A stretch of 38,610 bases of DNA, taken from NCBI GenBank assembly GCA_016931385.1, contig JAFGEV010000141.1:1-38610 (forward strand), written 5' to 3'. Numbering within the stretch: the first letter of the stretch is position 1; each line of letters begins with the position of its first letter. Position numbers and translations under genes: made by a program. The stretch comes from Prolixibacteraceae bacterium. GTDB lineage: Bacteria > Bacteroidota > Bacteroidia > Bacteroidales > Prolixibacteraceae. The notes below the pieces were generated by a model. It saw only the letters and a list, made by a program, of their open reading frames with translations. It was not told where the DNA came from and ran no database searches. Positions 8,835-19,500 of this stretch are shown in pieces.

Positions 8835-11800
8835 ATGGGGAATTACAGGGATAAAAAGAAAGGTATAATTCGCTTTTTACTGGCAGCACTTTTGTTTGTA
8901 TTTGGCTACGTTAACATACTTCCTGCAAGCGAAGAACCGCTTTCATTTATTCATTATACCAACAAGGACGGATTGCCATCGTCGTATGTGAAAAGCATCA
9001 CCCAGGATCATTACGGTTTTATCTGGCTGGCAACCCGAATAGATGTATGCCGGTTCGACGGAAGAAATTTTCAAACTTTTCCTGCATATAATGAAGAAGG
9101 GGAAAGCTTTAATCTATACTCAAATAAAATATTCTCATGTGCCGATTCAACCCTGGTTTGCCGTACAAATGAAGGAAGTTATTTTTATTTCGATTTTGAG
9201 CTTGAATGCTTCAAACCCTACAAACTCCTGAACGATGTGCTTTCGGTTCAGTCAGTTGAGCCTGTCGGGGGCGGATATTGGATTTGCCGCGACAATAAGC
9301 TTTATTTTCTCGATTCGAGAAATGGCATGTTAACCGAGATAAAAGATATGGTTACTTTTGGAAGTATACCCCCGCAAGTGGTTTTCACCGATGTTAGGGA
9401 AAGAAACGGCGATTTGATTGCCCTTACCGATGACAGGCTAATTATTTTATTCGATTTCAAATTGTCGAAAATTAAAACCTTCAAACTTCCCGATTATTTT
9501 TCAGGCCTTTCAATTTCTTCATTTTATGTCGATGCCTGGAAAAATGTGTGGGTGGGCGAGGAGGCAACAGGTTTGTTCAGGCTAAACCTCGAAACAGGCG
9601 ATAACGAACGCTATTCAAAAAATTCACCAACCGACAAACGTTTATCCCACAATATGGTGCATACATTTGTTGAAGATAAAATCGGAAGGCTTTGGATAGG
9701 TACCGAGGGCGGGCTAAGCATCTGGCACCCCGAAACAAATAAATTCTCATATTGCAGGTATGAACTTGAAAATCCATCGGGTTTGAACACCGATCCGGTT
9801 TACGATGCATTTTGCGATGATAACGGGAATATTTGGCTGGGAACCTATTTTGGAGGGATTAACTTCTGGGATGCCGAAAAAAGCTTCTTTAAAACCTGGA
9901 AATCGGGCACAGGCAACAGGCAGCTTGGAGGAAACGTAGTAAGCTGCCTTCGTGAAGACGGGGACGGAAACCTTTGGATAGGGCTGGAAGACATGGGGCT
10001 GAACAAGCTTGACCTTATCTCAGGAGAAATTCAGAAATATACCAGCAATACCGATGGAAAAGGTTTGTCGTACAACAACCTTCATGATTTGTTATTTGTT
10101 ACCGACAAGGAACTCTGGATAGCTACATATACAGGGGGAATTAACATTTTAAACACTATAACAGGGAGGTACAGGTATATTAATCAGAAAAGCCATCCCG
10201 GTTTGCCATCCGATAACGTATATGCTTTTCTACCTTTAGGCGACTCAATTTTTATTGCTACTACCGGAGGAATAGCGATTTATAATTTAAACACATCCAA
10301 TATTTCAATTTTTCATCCCGAAGAATTAAATCTTTTCCAGTTTGAGAGTATCTGCCGAACCAGGAACAGGATATGGTTCTCGTGCTTTGAATACATTTTT
10401 TATTACGATTTGATCGAAAAGAAACTGAACAGGTTCAGTAATGTTACCCAATCGTGGAGTAACAATTTTGTAAAATCCGATTCAAAAGGGAGAATATGGG
10501 TTGGCAGTTGTTATAACGGTTTGTACTGCTACGACGAAACAATCGATTCAATTCGATTTTTCAACCCACAAAACGGATTTCCTGTTTCATGGATTTTCAG
10601 CGTTGAAGAGGCAAAAGATGGCTGGTATTGGGCCAGCAGCGACAAAGGCCTTGTTAGGTTTAACCCTGAAAAAGATGTATATGTATTGTACGACAGCAAT
10701 TCAGGCATACCTTTTAACCAGTTTAATTACAGGGCATCGTACAAAGACAATTGGGGAAATATTTATTTTGGTGGGAACAACGGGATGGTTTCTTTCAATG
10801 AAAACGACAATCCGAATGTGGCAAAAAAGCTTGATGTATTTTTCACCGGCCTTCAGTTGTTCAATAAGGTTGTCAGCCCGTTGGAAGAGAAATCGCCTCT
10901 GAAGAAATCAATCAATGAAACTGAATTGATAAAGTTCGACTATAACCAAAATGTGTTCACCCTTGAGTTTTCGGCATTGAGTTATTCAAACAATGGGAAT
11001 TGCCAATATGCTTATTACCTCGAGAACTTTGAAGAAAATTGGAATTACGTAGGTAACCGCGATTTTGCCACGTATACAAACCTGAGCCCTGGCACCTATT
11101 TTTTCCATGTAAAAGGATCGGTTGGGAACATTGCTGATGAAACCAACTTCAGGACACTGAAAATAGTTGTAAAGCCACCTTTCTGGCTATCAATCTGGGC
11201 ATTCATTGTTTATTTCATTCTTGTATGGGTTGTGTCGATTTTGATTTATACCGTTGGTAAAAGTTTTGAAAAATCGAAGGCATTGGTTGCTATGGAACGG
11301 CGCGAAAAAGAACATGCCAATGAAATACATCAGGTTAAACTCGAATTTTTCACCAATATTTCGCACGAACTTAAAACGCCTCTAACGCTTATTATAGGGC
11401 CCTTAAACGCCATCTTGAAAGAAGAAAAGTTAAGCCCTTTTATAAAAAAACGTCTGATGGGAATTGAAAAAAATGCACAACGCCTTTTTAACCTCATTAA
11501 CCAGTTGCTTGAGTTCAGAAAAATTGAAACAGGAAGGGAAAAACTACAGGTTGCCCGTTGGGACCTTGATACAATTTCGTTCGAAATAGCTGATTCATTT
11601 CAATCGGTTGCTGAAAATAAGAACATCGAATTTACAGTAAAATTTAATTGCGAGGAAAGAGTGGTATGGCTCGATGTGAACAAGGTTGATAAAATTATTT
11701 GCAACCTACTGTCGAATGCATTCAAATATACGCCCTCGGGGGGTAAAGTTGAATTAACCTTCGACATTGTGCAACGTGATAAAAAACGAAACCGCAAACC

Positions 11801-12911
11801 GCTTTATGATTTACTGATTACAGTTTCGGATACAGGTAAGGGCATTAAACGTGAAATGCTCGATAAGGTTTTCGACCGCTTTTTCCGTATCGACAAGGAA
11901 GCCTTAAATGAAAAAGGGTCAGGTATTGGGCTTGCTTATTTGAAAAGCCTGGTTATTGTTCACCGGGGTTCAATTGAAGTGAAAAGCGAAGATAATAAAG
12001 GATCGGTATTCAAAGTGCTGTTACCTGTGTCACAATCCGATTATTCAAACGATGAACTTGAATCGTCTTCCATACAATATATTCCATCACCTGAAGAAAT
12101 TGAAGTTGAAACCGAAGAAGAAAAAATTGCAGATTTTGACGATGCCACCGGGTTTTCGCACGACCCGGTTGTTTTGCTGGTTGAAGACAATTCTGAACTT
12201 CTCGATTTCATGAAAGATATTTTGCAGGACAAATACCAGGTTTACACCGCGCAAAACGGAATTGACGCTCTAGGTAAAATGAAAACAATTTTTCCCGACA
12301 TGGTCATCAGCGACATTATGATGCCGGAATTGGATGGGCTGGAACTAACGAAACATATAAAATCGGATATTGCCACATCACATATCCCCGTAATTCTTTT
12401 AACCGCCAAAAGTGGTGCAAAAAACATATACAAGGGATTGAAAACCGGGGCCGACTTGTATATTGAAAAACCCTTTGTGCCTGAAATTCTTGAGCAGAAC
12501 ATCGAAAATATCCTGAATACGCGCAAAATGCTTATACAACGTTTTCGCGATAATGCCTTCGCCTCTGTTAGCGATGTAGCCCACAGCGAATCGGATAAAG
12601 TGTTTATTGAGAAAATGACCGGCATAATTAAGAAAAACATCAGCGACCCAAACCTCGATGTAACATTCCTTGTGAGAGAAATGGGCATGAGCCGCTCACT
12701 GATTCATATAAAACTTAAAGGATTGCTCCAGTGTTCAACCACTGAATTTATTCGTTCCATCCGCCTTAGGGAAGCTGTAAAGTTGTTATCCGACGGGACA
12801 TACAACATTTCAGAAGCCGCTTACGAAACAGGTTTTTCAAGCCCGACCTATTTTACCCGACGTTTTAAAGAATATTTTGGTAAATCGCCCAGGGAGTATT
12901 TCAACGTATAG
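8835..12911 (+). CDS. Hybrid two-component system regulator (HTCS): periplasmic Reg_prop/Y_Y_Y sensor, HisKA, HATPase, receiver, AraC-type HTH
   Basis: Repeated two-bladed-propeller motifs (DRIGRLWIGTEGGLSIW, GNLWIGLEDMGLNKLD); TM segment WAFIVYFILVWVVSILIYTV; H-box FFTNISHELKTPLTLI; receiver DMVISDIMMPELDG; C-terminal AraC helices EAAYETGFSSPTYFTRRFKEYFGKSPREY. Start uncertain (TTG 8793, ATG 8829 or ATG 8835). Confidence 0.95.
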   Translation: MGNYRDKKKGIIRFLLAALLFVFGYVNILPASEEPLSFIHYTNKDGLPSSYVKSITQDHYGFIWLATRIDVCRFDGRNFQTFPAYNEEGESFNLYSNKIFSCADSTLVCRTNEGSYFYFDFELECFKPYKLLNDVLSVQSVEPVGGGYWICRDNKLYFLDSRNGMLTEIKDMVTFGSIPPQVVFTDVRERNGDLIALTDDRLIILFDFKLSKIKTFKLPDYFSGLSISSFYVDAWKNVWVGEEATGLFRLNLETGDNERYSKNSPTDKRLSHNMVHTFVEDKIGRLWIGTEGGLSIWHPETNKFSYCRYELENPSGLNTDPVYDAFCDDNGNIWLGTYFGGINFWDAEKSFFKTWKSGTGNRQLGGNVVSCLREDGDGNLWIGLEDMGLNKLDLISGEIQKYTSNTDGKGLSYNNLHDLLFVTDKELWIATYTGGINILNTITGRYRYINQKSHPGLPSDNVYAFLPLGDSIFIATTGGIAIYNLNTSNISIFHPEELNLFQFESICRTRNRIWFSCFEYIFYYDLIEKKLNRFSNVTQSWSNNFVKSDSKGRIWVGSCYNGLYCYDETIDSIRFFNPQNGFPVSWIFSVEEAKDGWYWASSDKGLVRFNPEKDVYVLYDSNSGIPFNQFNYRASYKDNWGNIYFGGNNGMVSFNENDNPNVAKKLDVFFTGLQLFNKVVSPLEEKSPLKKSINETELIKFDYNQNVFTLEFSALSYSNNGNCQYAYYLENFEENWNYVGNRDFATYTNLSPGTYFFHVKGSVGNIADETNFRTLKIVVKPPFWLSIWAFIVYFILVWVVSILIYTVGKSFEKSKALVAMERREKEHANEIHQVKLEFFTNISHELKTPLTLIIGPLNAILKEEKLSPFIKKRLMGIEKNAQRLFNLINQLLEFRKIETGREKLQVARWDLDTISFEIADSFQSVAENKNIEFTVKFNCEERVVWLDVNKVDKIICNLLSNAFKYTPSGGKVELTFDIVQRDKKRNRKPLYDLLITVSDTGKGIKREMLDKVFDRFFRIDKEALNEKGSGIGLAYLKSLVIVHRGSIEVKSEDNKGSVFKVLLPVSQSDYSNDELESSSIQYIPSPEEIEVETEEEKIADFDDATGFSHDPVVLLVEDNSELLDFMKDILQDKYQVYTAQNGIDALGKMKTIFPDMVISDIMMPELDGLELTKHIKSDIATSHIPVILLTAKSGAKNIYKGLKTGADLYIEKPFVPEILEQNIENILNTRKMLIQRFRDNAFASVSDVAHSESDKVFIEKMTGIIKKNISDPNLDVTFLVREMGMSRSLIHIKLKGLLQCSTTEFIRSIRLREAVKLLSDGTYNISEAAYETGFSSPTYFTRRFKEYFGKSPREYFNV

Positions 12912-12973
12912 CGCTAATATCTTTTCTGTTGAATGAAAAAAACTCCTTTAAAAAAACTTATCAATACTTCTCG

Positions 12974-13035
12974 ACATTTGTTTTAGTTTCCTGAACATTT
13001 GTGATTCTGTTTAGCCTGATTAACACATTATTTTG
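12974..13035 (+). promoter_or_regulatory. Candidate HTCS operator/promoter, site B (upstream of 13063 CDS)
   Basis: ACATTTGTTTTAGTTTCCTGAACATTTG: half-sites at 12974 and 12995 (21 bp apart); -7-like TTATTTTG at 13028-13035. Confidence 0.6.
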
Positions 13036-13062
13036 ATTAGAACTTAATGGCAAATCAAATTA

Positions 13063-15036
13063 ATGAAGCTGACATTTTTCTTTGCAATATCAATGTTTGG
13101 TTTTTTTATTATCGGATGTTCTTCAAAAACTGAGCATCTGGAGAAACCAAACATTCTGCTAATTACTACCGAAGGGCAGGCATGGGAAGATGTTCCCTCG
13201 CAAATGCCTTTTTTGAAAATGCCGGCCCTTGAAAAGCTAATTGCCGAGGGAGTTGTTTTTCAGAACCATTATTCCAATGCACCTTTATGCCAGCCTGCAA
13301 AGTATACCATAATCAGTGGATTGTACCCTCATCAGCATCACTTGATGGAAGAAAGTGGCAACTGGTTGCCCGAAAACACCCAGGTTTTAATGGAGTATTT
13401 ATCCGAAATGGGATATTTCACAGCCGGTGTTGGCAAGATGGATTTTAAGCCCTGGGAACGCATGGCTGGTTTCGATATGCGCATTTCGGCCGAAGGCCTG
13501 GGCGAGAACCAAAGCGATACCCTGAAACACGATGATTATTACCATTTCCTGAAATCAGCAGGTATGTCACGGCTCGATTATCTTGAAAAACTTGAGTATC
13601 CCGAAATAGACCAAATAGCCGCATGGCCCTTTAACGATTCGCTGCATATCAATTCTTTTATTGGTAAAGCTGCTTGTAAATTCATCGAAGAAAGATGTGA
13701 TATTCAAGCGAAACCTTGGTTTTTATGGGCATCATTTGCAGGCCCCATGTATCCCTGGATGCCTCTGAAGAAAAACTTCGATGAATATTTGAATGTTGAA
13801 TTTCCGGGGTGCAGAACTGTTGAAAAGGAGCTAAGGAATAAGCCTTTCGACCACACAGTTACCAGGTATAAATATATGCGCAGTATAATTGATTACATCG
13901 AAGAAAATCCTCTTGAGGAAAATGAAACCATTTCAAAGGTAAAAGCTGCCCATTATGCCTGTCTCTCCGATATTGATACATGGATAGGGAATATCATGGT
14001 TACCCTTGAAAAAAAAGGAATGATCGATAATACTGTGCTTGTATTTACCAGTACCCAGGGGGCATTAACAGGCGATCATTTTAACTTTAACGGGGGTAAT
14101 GCATATGAACGTGCTGCACATGTACCCTTTCTCATTTGGATGCCCGGTAAAAACGAAAGAAAAAATATTACCGGTTTTACATCTCATGTAGATATTTTAC
14201 CAACAATTATTGAACTGGCAGGAGGCGAACGCCAAAACGACAATATTGAAGGGAAATCGCTGGTGCCGGTTTTATCGGGCGAAGTTACAGGAAGCAATCA
14301 TGCCTTTATCGAAATTATGAATAACTATTCGATTGTTACAGCAGCTTATAAACTTGGGTTTTATACACCATATAAAGAAGCTGAATTGTACAACCGCCTG
14401 GAAGATGCCAATGAAATCAGAAATGTGTTTAATAATGATAAATACAGGGATATTATCGACTCATTAGCCTTGATCATGACTGAACATTACCAACACTTAA
14501 ACGAAGTAATGGCTGAAAGGAAGGAATATCAATCGCCGGTTACTTTTGTTGAGTTACGCCAGGGCAAAAGTGCAATTGACGAAAAAGCACCATACATTGC
14601 CAATAAGCCCTTTAAAATGATGGCTGAACTTGATATTTCTGAAAATGCATCAGGACCGGTTGTAACATACGATGTGGGTAATATGCATGGTTTTTCGTTG
14701 TTTCTCGACAAAGGCTATCTTTGTTTCGGGATCAGAAAGTGGGGAAGGGATGAGATTTTCAGGGTTTCGCAAAAAACTGGCGGAAGGAACGTTAAAATTA
14801 CCTTTGATATGAAAAACAACGGCACTTTTATCATTTCTTCGCCTTCGTTGGAAAAAACGTATAGCTTCAAATCCGACTGGCCAATTCCTGAGCCAACAGG
14901 GCGCCCTGAATATTTTTCTAAGTCATTATACGCAGGAATTTCCGGTGAAGGCTGGACTAAACCTTATGGCAACCTACCCTGGGGAAAGGATCTTGACGGT
15001 GAAGTAAAATCATGCCTCATATCAGTTGGTTATTGA
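13063..15036 (+). CDS. Sulfatase-fold lipoprotein with divergent active site
   Basis: Lipobox FFIIGCSS; alkaline phosphatase/sulfatase-like layout (PNILLITTEGQAWEDVP, NAPLCQPAKYTIISGLYPHQHH, VFTSTQGALTGDHFNF...YERAAHVPFLIWMPG, HVDILPTIIELAG); C-terminal beta domain. Several canonical catalytic or metal residues replaced (see findings). Confidence 0.8.
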   Translation: MKLTFFFAISMFGFFIIGCSSKTEHLEKPNILLITTEGQAWEDVPSQMPFLKMPALEKLIAEGVVFQNHYSNAPLCQPAKYTIISGLYPHQHHLMEESGNWLPENTQVLMEYLSEMGYFTAGVGKMDFKPWERMAGFDMRISAEGLGENQSDTLKHDDYYHFLKSAGMSRLDYLEKLEYPEIDQIAAWPFNDSLHINSFIGKAACKFIEERCDIQAKPWFLWASFAGPMYPWMPLKKNFDEYLNVEFPGCRTVEKELRNKPFDHTVTRYKYMRSIIDYIEENPLEENETISKVKAAHYACLSDIDTWIGNIMVTLEKKGMIDNTVLVFTSTQGALTGDHFNFNGGNAYERAAHVPFLIWMPGKNERKNITGFTSHVDILPTIIELAGGERQNDNIEGKSLVPVLSGEVTGSNHAFIEIMNNYSIVTAAYKLGFYTPYKEAELYNRLEDANEIRNVFNNDKYRDIIDSLALIMTEHYQHLNEVMAERKEYQSPVTFVELRQGKSAIDEKAPYIANKPFKMMAELDISENASGPVVTYDVGNMHGFSLFLDKGYLCFGIRKWGRDEIFRVSQKTGGRNVKITFDMKNNGTFIISSPSLEKTYSFKSDWPIPEPTGRPEYFSKSLYAGISGEGWTKPYGNLPWGKDLDGEVKSCLISVGY

Positions 15037-15089
15037 ATAACTATTATTGGAGGCGTTAAAACTTAAAGTATTGAAGCGAGATAATTAAT

Positions 15090-16475
15090 ATGTTCGATAA
15101 AAAAATATATATCGGTAGGAGGGCTGTTTTAAAAGAGAAGCTTCAAAGTGGTTTGGTACTGCTTTCAGGAAATTCCGAAAGCCCTGTGAATTACGAGGGC
15201 AATCCTTACCGGTTCAGGCAGGATAGCACATTTTTATATTATGTGGGCATTAAGCTTACATCCCTTGCACTCGTAATTGACATTGAAGGCGATAAAGAAA
15301 TCCTTTTTGGCAACGAACAGACAATCGACAGTGTTGTGTGGAACGGTAAACTGCCTTCAATACATGTATGGGCTGAAAGAAGCGGAATTGAAAATGTTGC
15401 CCCTTTTAAAGATTTAAAAGTATACCTGCAGGAAGCATCGGATTTAAAAAGGACGATACATTTCATCCCACAGTACCGGGGCGAAAACAAAATTTTATTT
15501 CATGAGCTTCTCGGACTGCCAGTGCAAAAAATTGAAACAGGGTATTCTGTCGAATTGGTAAAGGCAATCGTTGCCCAGAGGGAAGTGAAGGTAAACGAAG
15601 AAATTGCTGAAATTGAAAAGGCTGTTAATATATCGGTTGAAATGCACACGGCTGCCATTAAATTTGCACGTCCCGGGATGCGTGAATACGAGGTGGCTGC
15701 CGAAATTCATAAAGTTGCGCTTGCCGCAGGGGGCGACCTGGCATTTCCGATCATCGCCACAAAAAATGGCCAGATTCTTCATAATTATTCCCAAACTTCT
15801 GTTATTGAAGAAGGCGATTTGTTCCTTGTCGATGCCGGTGCTGAAGTGCCCTCAGGCTATGCAGGAGACCTGTCGTCAACTTTCCCTGTTTCAAAAACTT
15901 TTGCTGCCATTCAAAAGGATATTTATGCAATTACCCTTGAAGCCCATTCGTCTGCTGTTAATACCTTAGGGCCTGGTGTCAATTTTCGTGAAGCACATTT
16001 GAATGCGTGCAGGGCCATTGTTGTTGGTTTAAAGCAGCTTGGACTGATGAAAGGTGATCCCGAAGAAGCATTGGTGAACGGAGCACATGCCTTGTTTTTC
16101 CCTTGCGGCACAGGACACATGCTGGGGCTTGATGTGCACGACATGGAAAACCTGGGCGAAAAATGGGTAGGATACAATGGTGGCGAACACAGCACACAAT
16201 TCGGCCTAAAATCGTTAAGGCTTTCAAAACCGCTAAAACCCGGCTTTGTGCTCACAATTGAACCAGGTATATATTTTATTCCCGATTTGATTGAAATGTG
16301 GGCTGCAAATAAAATGCACAGCCATTTCCTGAATTATCCCGAAATATTGAAATTTAAGGATTTTGGCGGTATCAGAAATGAAGAAGATGTTTTGATTACC
16401 AGCACCGGGGCACAGGTTTTAGGAAAACCTTTTCCAAAATCGATAAACGATATTGAATTGATGCGAAGAAATTAA
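15090..16475 (+). CDS. M24B aminopeptidase P / Xaa-Pro aminopeptidase-like
   Basis: N-terminal aminopeptidase P-like domain (NPYRFRQDSTFLYYVGI); M24 metal ligand motifs FLVDAGAEVPSGYAGDLSSTFP, CGTGHMLGLDVHD, LTIEPGIYF, GGIRNEEDVLIT. No signal peptide. Confidence 0.93.
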   Translation: MFDKKIYIGRRAVLKEKLQSGLVLLSGNSESPVNYEGNPYRFRQDSTFLYYVGIKLTSLALVIDIEGDKEILFGNEQTIDSVVWNGKLPSIHVWAERSGIENVAPFKDLKVYLQEASDLKRTIHFIPQYRGENKILFHELLGLPVQKIETGYSVELVKAIVAQREVKVNEEIAEIEKAVNISVEMHTAAIKFARPGMREYEVAAEIHKVALAAGGDLAFPIIATKNGQILHNYSQTSVIEEGDLFLVDAGAEVPSGYAGDLSSTFPVSKTFAAIQKDIYAITLEAHSSAVNTLGPGVNFREAHLNACRAIVVGLKQLGLMKGDPEEALVNGAHALFFPCGTGHMLGLDVHDMENLGEKWVGYNGGEHSTQFGLKSLRLSKPLKPGFVLTIEPGIYFIPDLIEMWAANKMHSHFLNYPEILKFKDFGGIRNEEDVLITSTGAQVLGKPFPKSINDIELMRRN

Positions 16476-16578
16476 CCTTTTCCAAAAATAAGATTGCATA
16501 TTGCAAACCAATGGATTTAAAGAGAGATTATTAAACCAATTAAACCAAAACCTGTAAAGCTTTATTGTTTAGGCTTTC

Positions 16579-19500
16579 ATGTTCTTAAATAATTTTTTTA
16601 TGACTTATCGTTTACTTTTTGTTTTACAAATTTTTCTGGTTTTATCGTTGAAAAACATTTTTGCACAAATTAATTTTAACAAGGGGGCTGAATACAGGTT
16701 GTTGAAGGGGATCAGTACGGTTGACCTGCCTGAGAACTGGATGGCTGACGGATCGGTCTCTGCAGGATGGGATGTCGCATTTGCTCCTTTTCGGTATGGT
16801 GACGGTGATGGCGGTACCGAATTATCCGATATGAGGAATTACTATTCGACTTTTTACCTTCAAACAAAATTCACAGCCCAAAACATTGATGCTATCAGTT
16901 CAGTTAATTTCAATATTTCGTACGATGACGGGTTTGTTTTATGGATAAACGGTGAGGAGGTCATTCGCCGGAATGCCCCTGTATCATTAGTGCCCGGGGC
17001 TTTGTCTCCTGAAAACCATGAGTGGAACGATCCGCTCTCTATTGACCTGGCTGTTGAAAACCTTCCGATTATTGAGGGTGAAAACCTGGTAAGCATACAG
17101 GTTTTTAATACAACCCTGGGCAGCTCAGATGCTTACTTCGATATGGGCATCATGGGAAATGTCGTCCAGCCTGAACTTCCAATGGTCGATGCTGAGGGGA
17201 TTTCACTTACATTCAGTCATAATGCCGGATTCTATGCCAATGCTTTTGAATTGCAGGTAACTGCTTCAAACGATGCTTTCGGTGTAATCTATACCGTTGA
17301 TGGAAGCAACCCGCAAACATCGGCTACTGCAATTAAGGCCGGTTCTGTTGTTGCCGTTACTGTCGATCCGGATTCGGAAACAGGAAGAGGCAGGACTCCT
17401 GCATTTATCGTCCGTGCTTCTTTATGGAAAGAAGGTTTCAGCCCGGCTTTCCCTGTTGGAAATACCTATATTTTTCTTGATAAGGTTCCTGAACAAAGTA
17501 ATCCGGGTGGGGGCTGGCCTTCTGGCTCTGTAAACGGTCAGCGCATCGATTATGATATGGCTGCCGACATCGTTACCAACAGCAAATATTCTTCGATGAT
17601 GGGACAGGCGCTGTTGGAAATTCCCTCAATTTCGATCAGCACCGATCTTGATAACCTTTTTGGTTACAGCCAGGGTATCTATGTGAATGCCTCACAAAAA
17701 GGAGAGGAGTGGGAAAGGGATTGCTCAATTGAATTGATAAACCCATCGGGGAAAGAAGGATTCTCGGTTAATGCCGGGCTTAGGATCAGGGGAGGGAACA
17801 GTGCAAAAAATTCAAACAACCCAAAACACGCTTTCCGTTTGTTTTTCAGAAAAGAATACGGCGAAGGTAAACTGCATTATCCGCTTTTTGATGATAAGGG
17901 AGCCAGTGAGTTCGACTGCTTCGACCTGCGTTGTGAACAAAACTATTCGTGGAGTATGGACGGTGATCCGCAGAATACGTTGATAAAAGACATTTACTCA
18001 CGTGATATGCAACAGCAGATGGGGCATCTTTCGGCTAAAGGCGAATATTATCATTTATACCTGAACGGGATGTACTGGGGCATTTTTCAAACAGATGAAC
18101 GCCCTGAAGCAAGTTTTGCCGAATCGTACCTGGGCGGCGATAAGGAAGATTACGACATTGTAAAAGTAAACACCCAGCCGTGGCCATATTATAACGAGGT
18201 TACCGAAGGAACAATGGACACATGGGAAGACCTCTGGAATTTGTGCAGAACAGGTTTTCAAACAAATGAACAATACTTCAACCTTGAGGGAAAGGACAAA
18301 AACGGGAAACGCATTCACGATGCCCGGGTCTGGGTCGATATCGATAACCTGATTGATTTCCTGCTGATCATTTTTTATACAGGCAATTTTGATGCACCGG
18401 TTTCGGCCTGGGGCGGCAACGACATGCCCAACAATTTCTTCGCTATCATTAACCGCGAGAACTTATCGCAGGGATTCAAGTTCGTCGCCCACGATTCGGA
18501 ACATTGCATGTTCGTTGATGAAAAAAATATCGATAATGGTATACATGAAAACCGTGTTAACATTGGGACTACGGGCGCCATGAAAATTAACCGCCTTCTC
18601 GATTTTAACCCACAGTGGCTCCATTACAGGTTATGCCAGAATGAAGAATACCGTTTGCGTTTTGCCGACCATGCATATAAATATTTATCAGAAGGCGGAC
18701 TGTTTTCTCCCGATACTGCCCATTGGTATTTTGAAAGACGTGCTTTGGAAATCGATACGGCCATTGTTGCCGAATCGGCCCGTTGGGGCGATGCACAACA
18801 ATGGGGAGGCTCATTAAACAGGGATGATCACTGGCTGGCCGAACTTGAAAATCTGTACGATAACTATTTCCCGTATCGCACCGATATTGTAATCGGACAA
18901 CTTCAGGATGAAAATCTTTATCCACAGTACAATGCGCCTCGCGTTTCAGCAGAAGGAACGACTGTGGTTGAAAACAGGCATTTGTTTTCAGCGGAGGTGT
19001 CGGTTACTGTTGATAGAAACAACCCAACGGGCGATATTTATTTCACAACCAATGGCGCCGACCCCAGGCTGCCGGGTGGAACAATTTCGCCCGATGCAAT
19101 TAATGGGGGCAAAAGCACCTCTTTCCAACTGACTTCAAATACTTTATTTAAGGGAAGGGTAAAATCGGGCAACGCCTGGGGAGCTTTAAATACAGTGCTT
19201 TTTGTAAAACAGGAACAGGATTTTTCAAAATTTAAAGTTACCGAACTCGATTATCATCCGCTTGATATTATCGATGGAGTAGATACCATTGATCAAAAAA
19301 ACCTGGAATTTATCGAGTTTAAGAATACAGGTAGTGAAGTGCTTGATTTGTCAGGCTTAAAACTCGATTCAGCCGTTACATTTACATTTCCTTCAGGTAC
19401 ATTGCTTTTCCCCGGCCATTTTTATGTTGTTGCCTCAAAACCTAATTCTTTCTTCCGTCGTTTTGGGAGGTACCCCGACGGCAACTTCCAGGGACAGTTC

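Noticed and set aside
12242-12688. 148-aa minus-strand ORF inside the HTCS receiver/AraC region
   Set aside because: Antisense to a strongly supported coding domain; composition looks like reverse translation of the sense frame.
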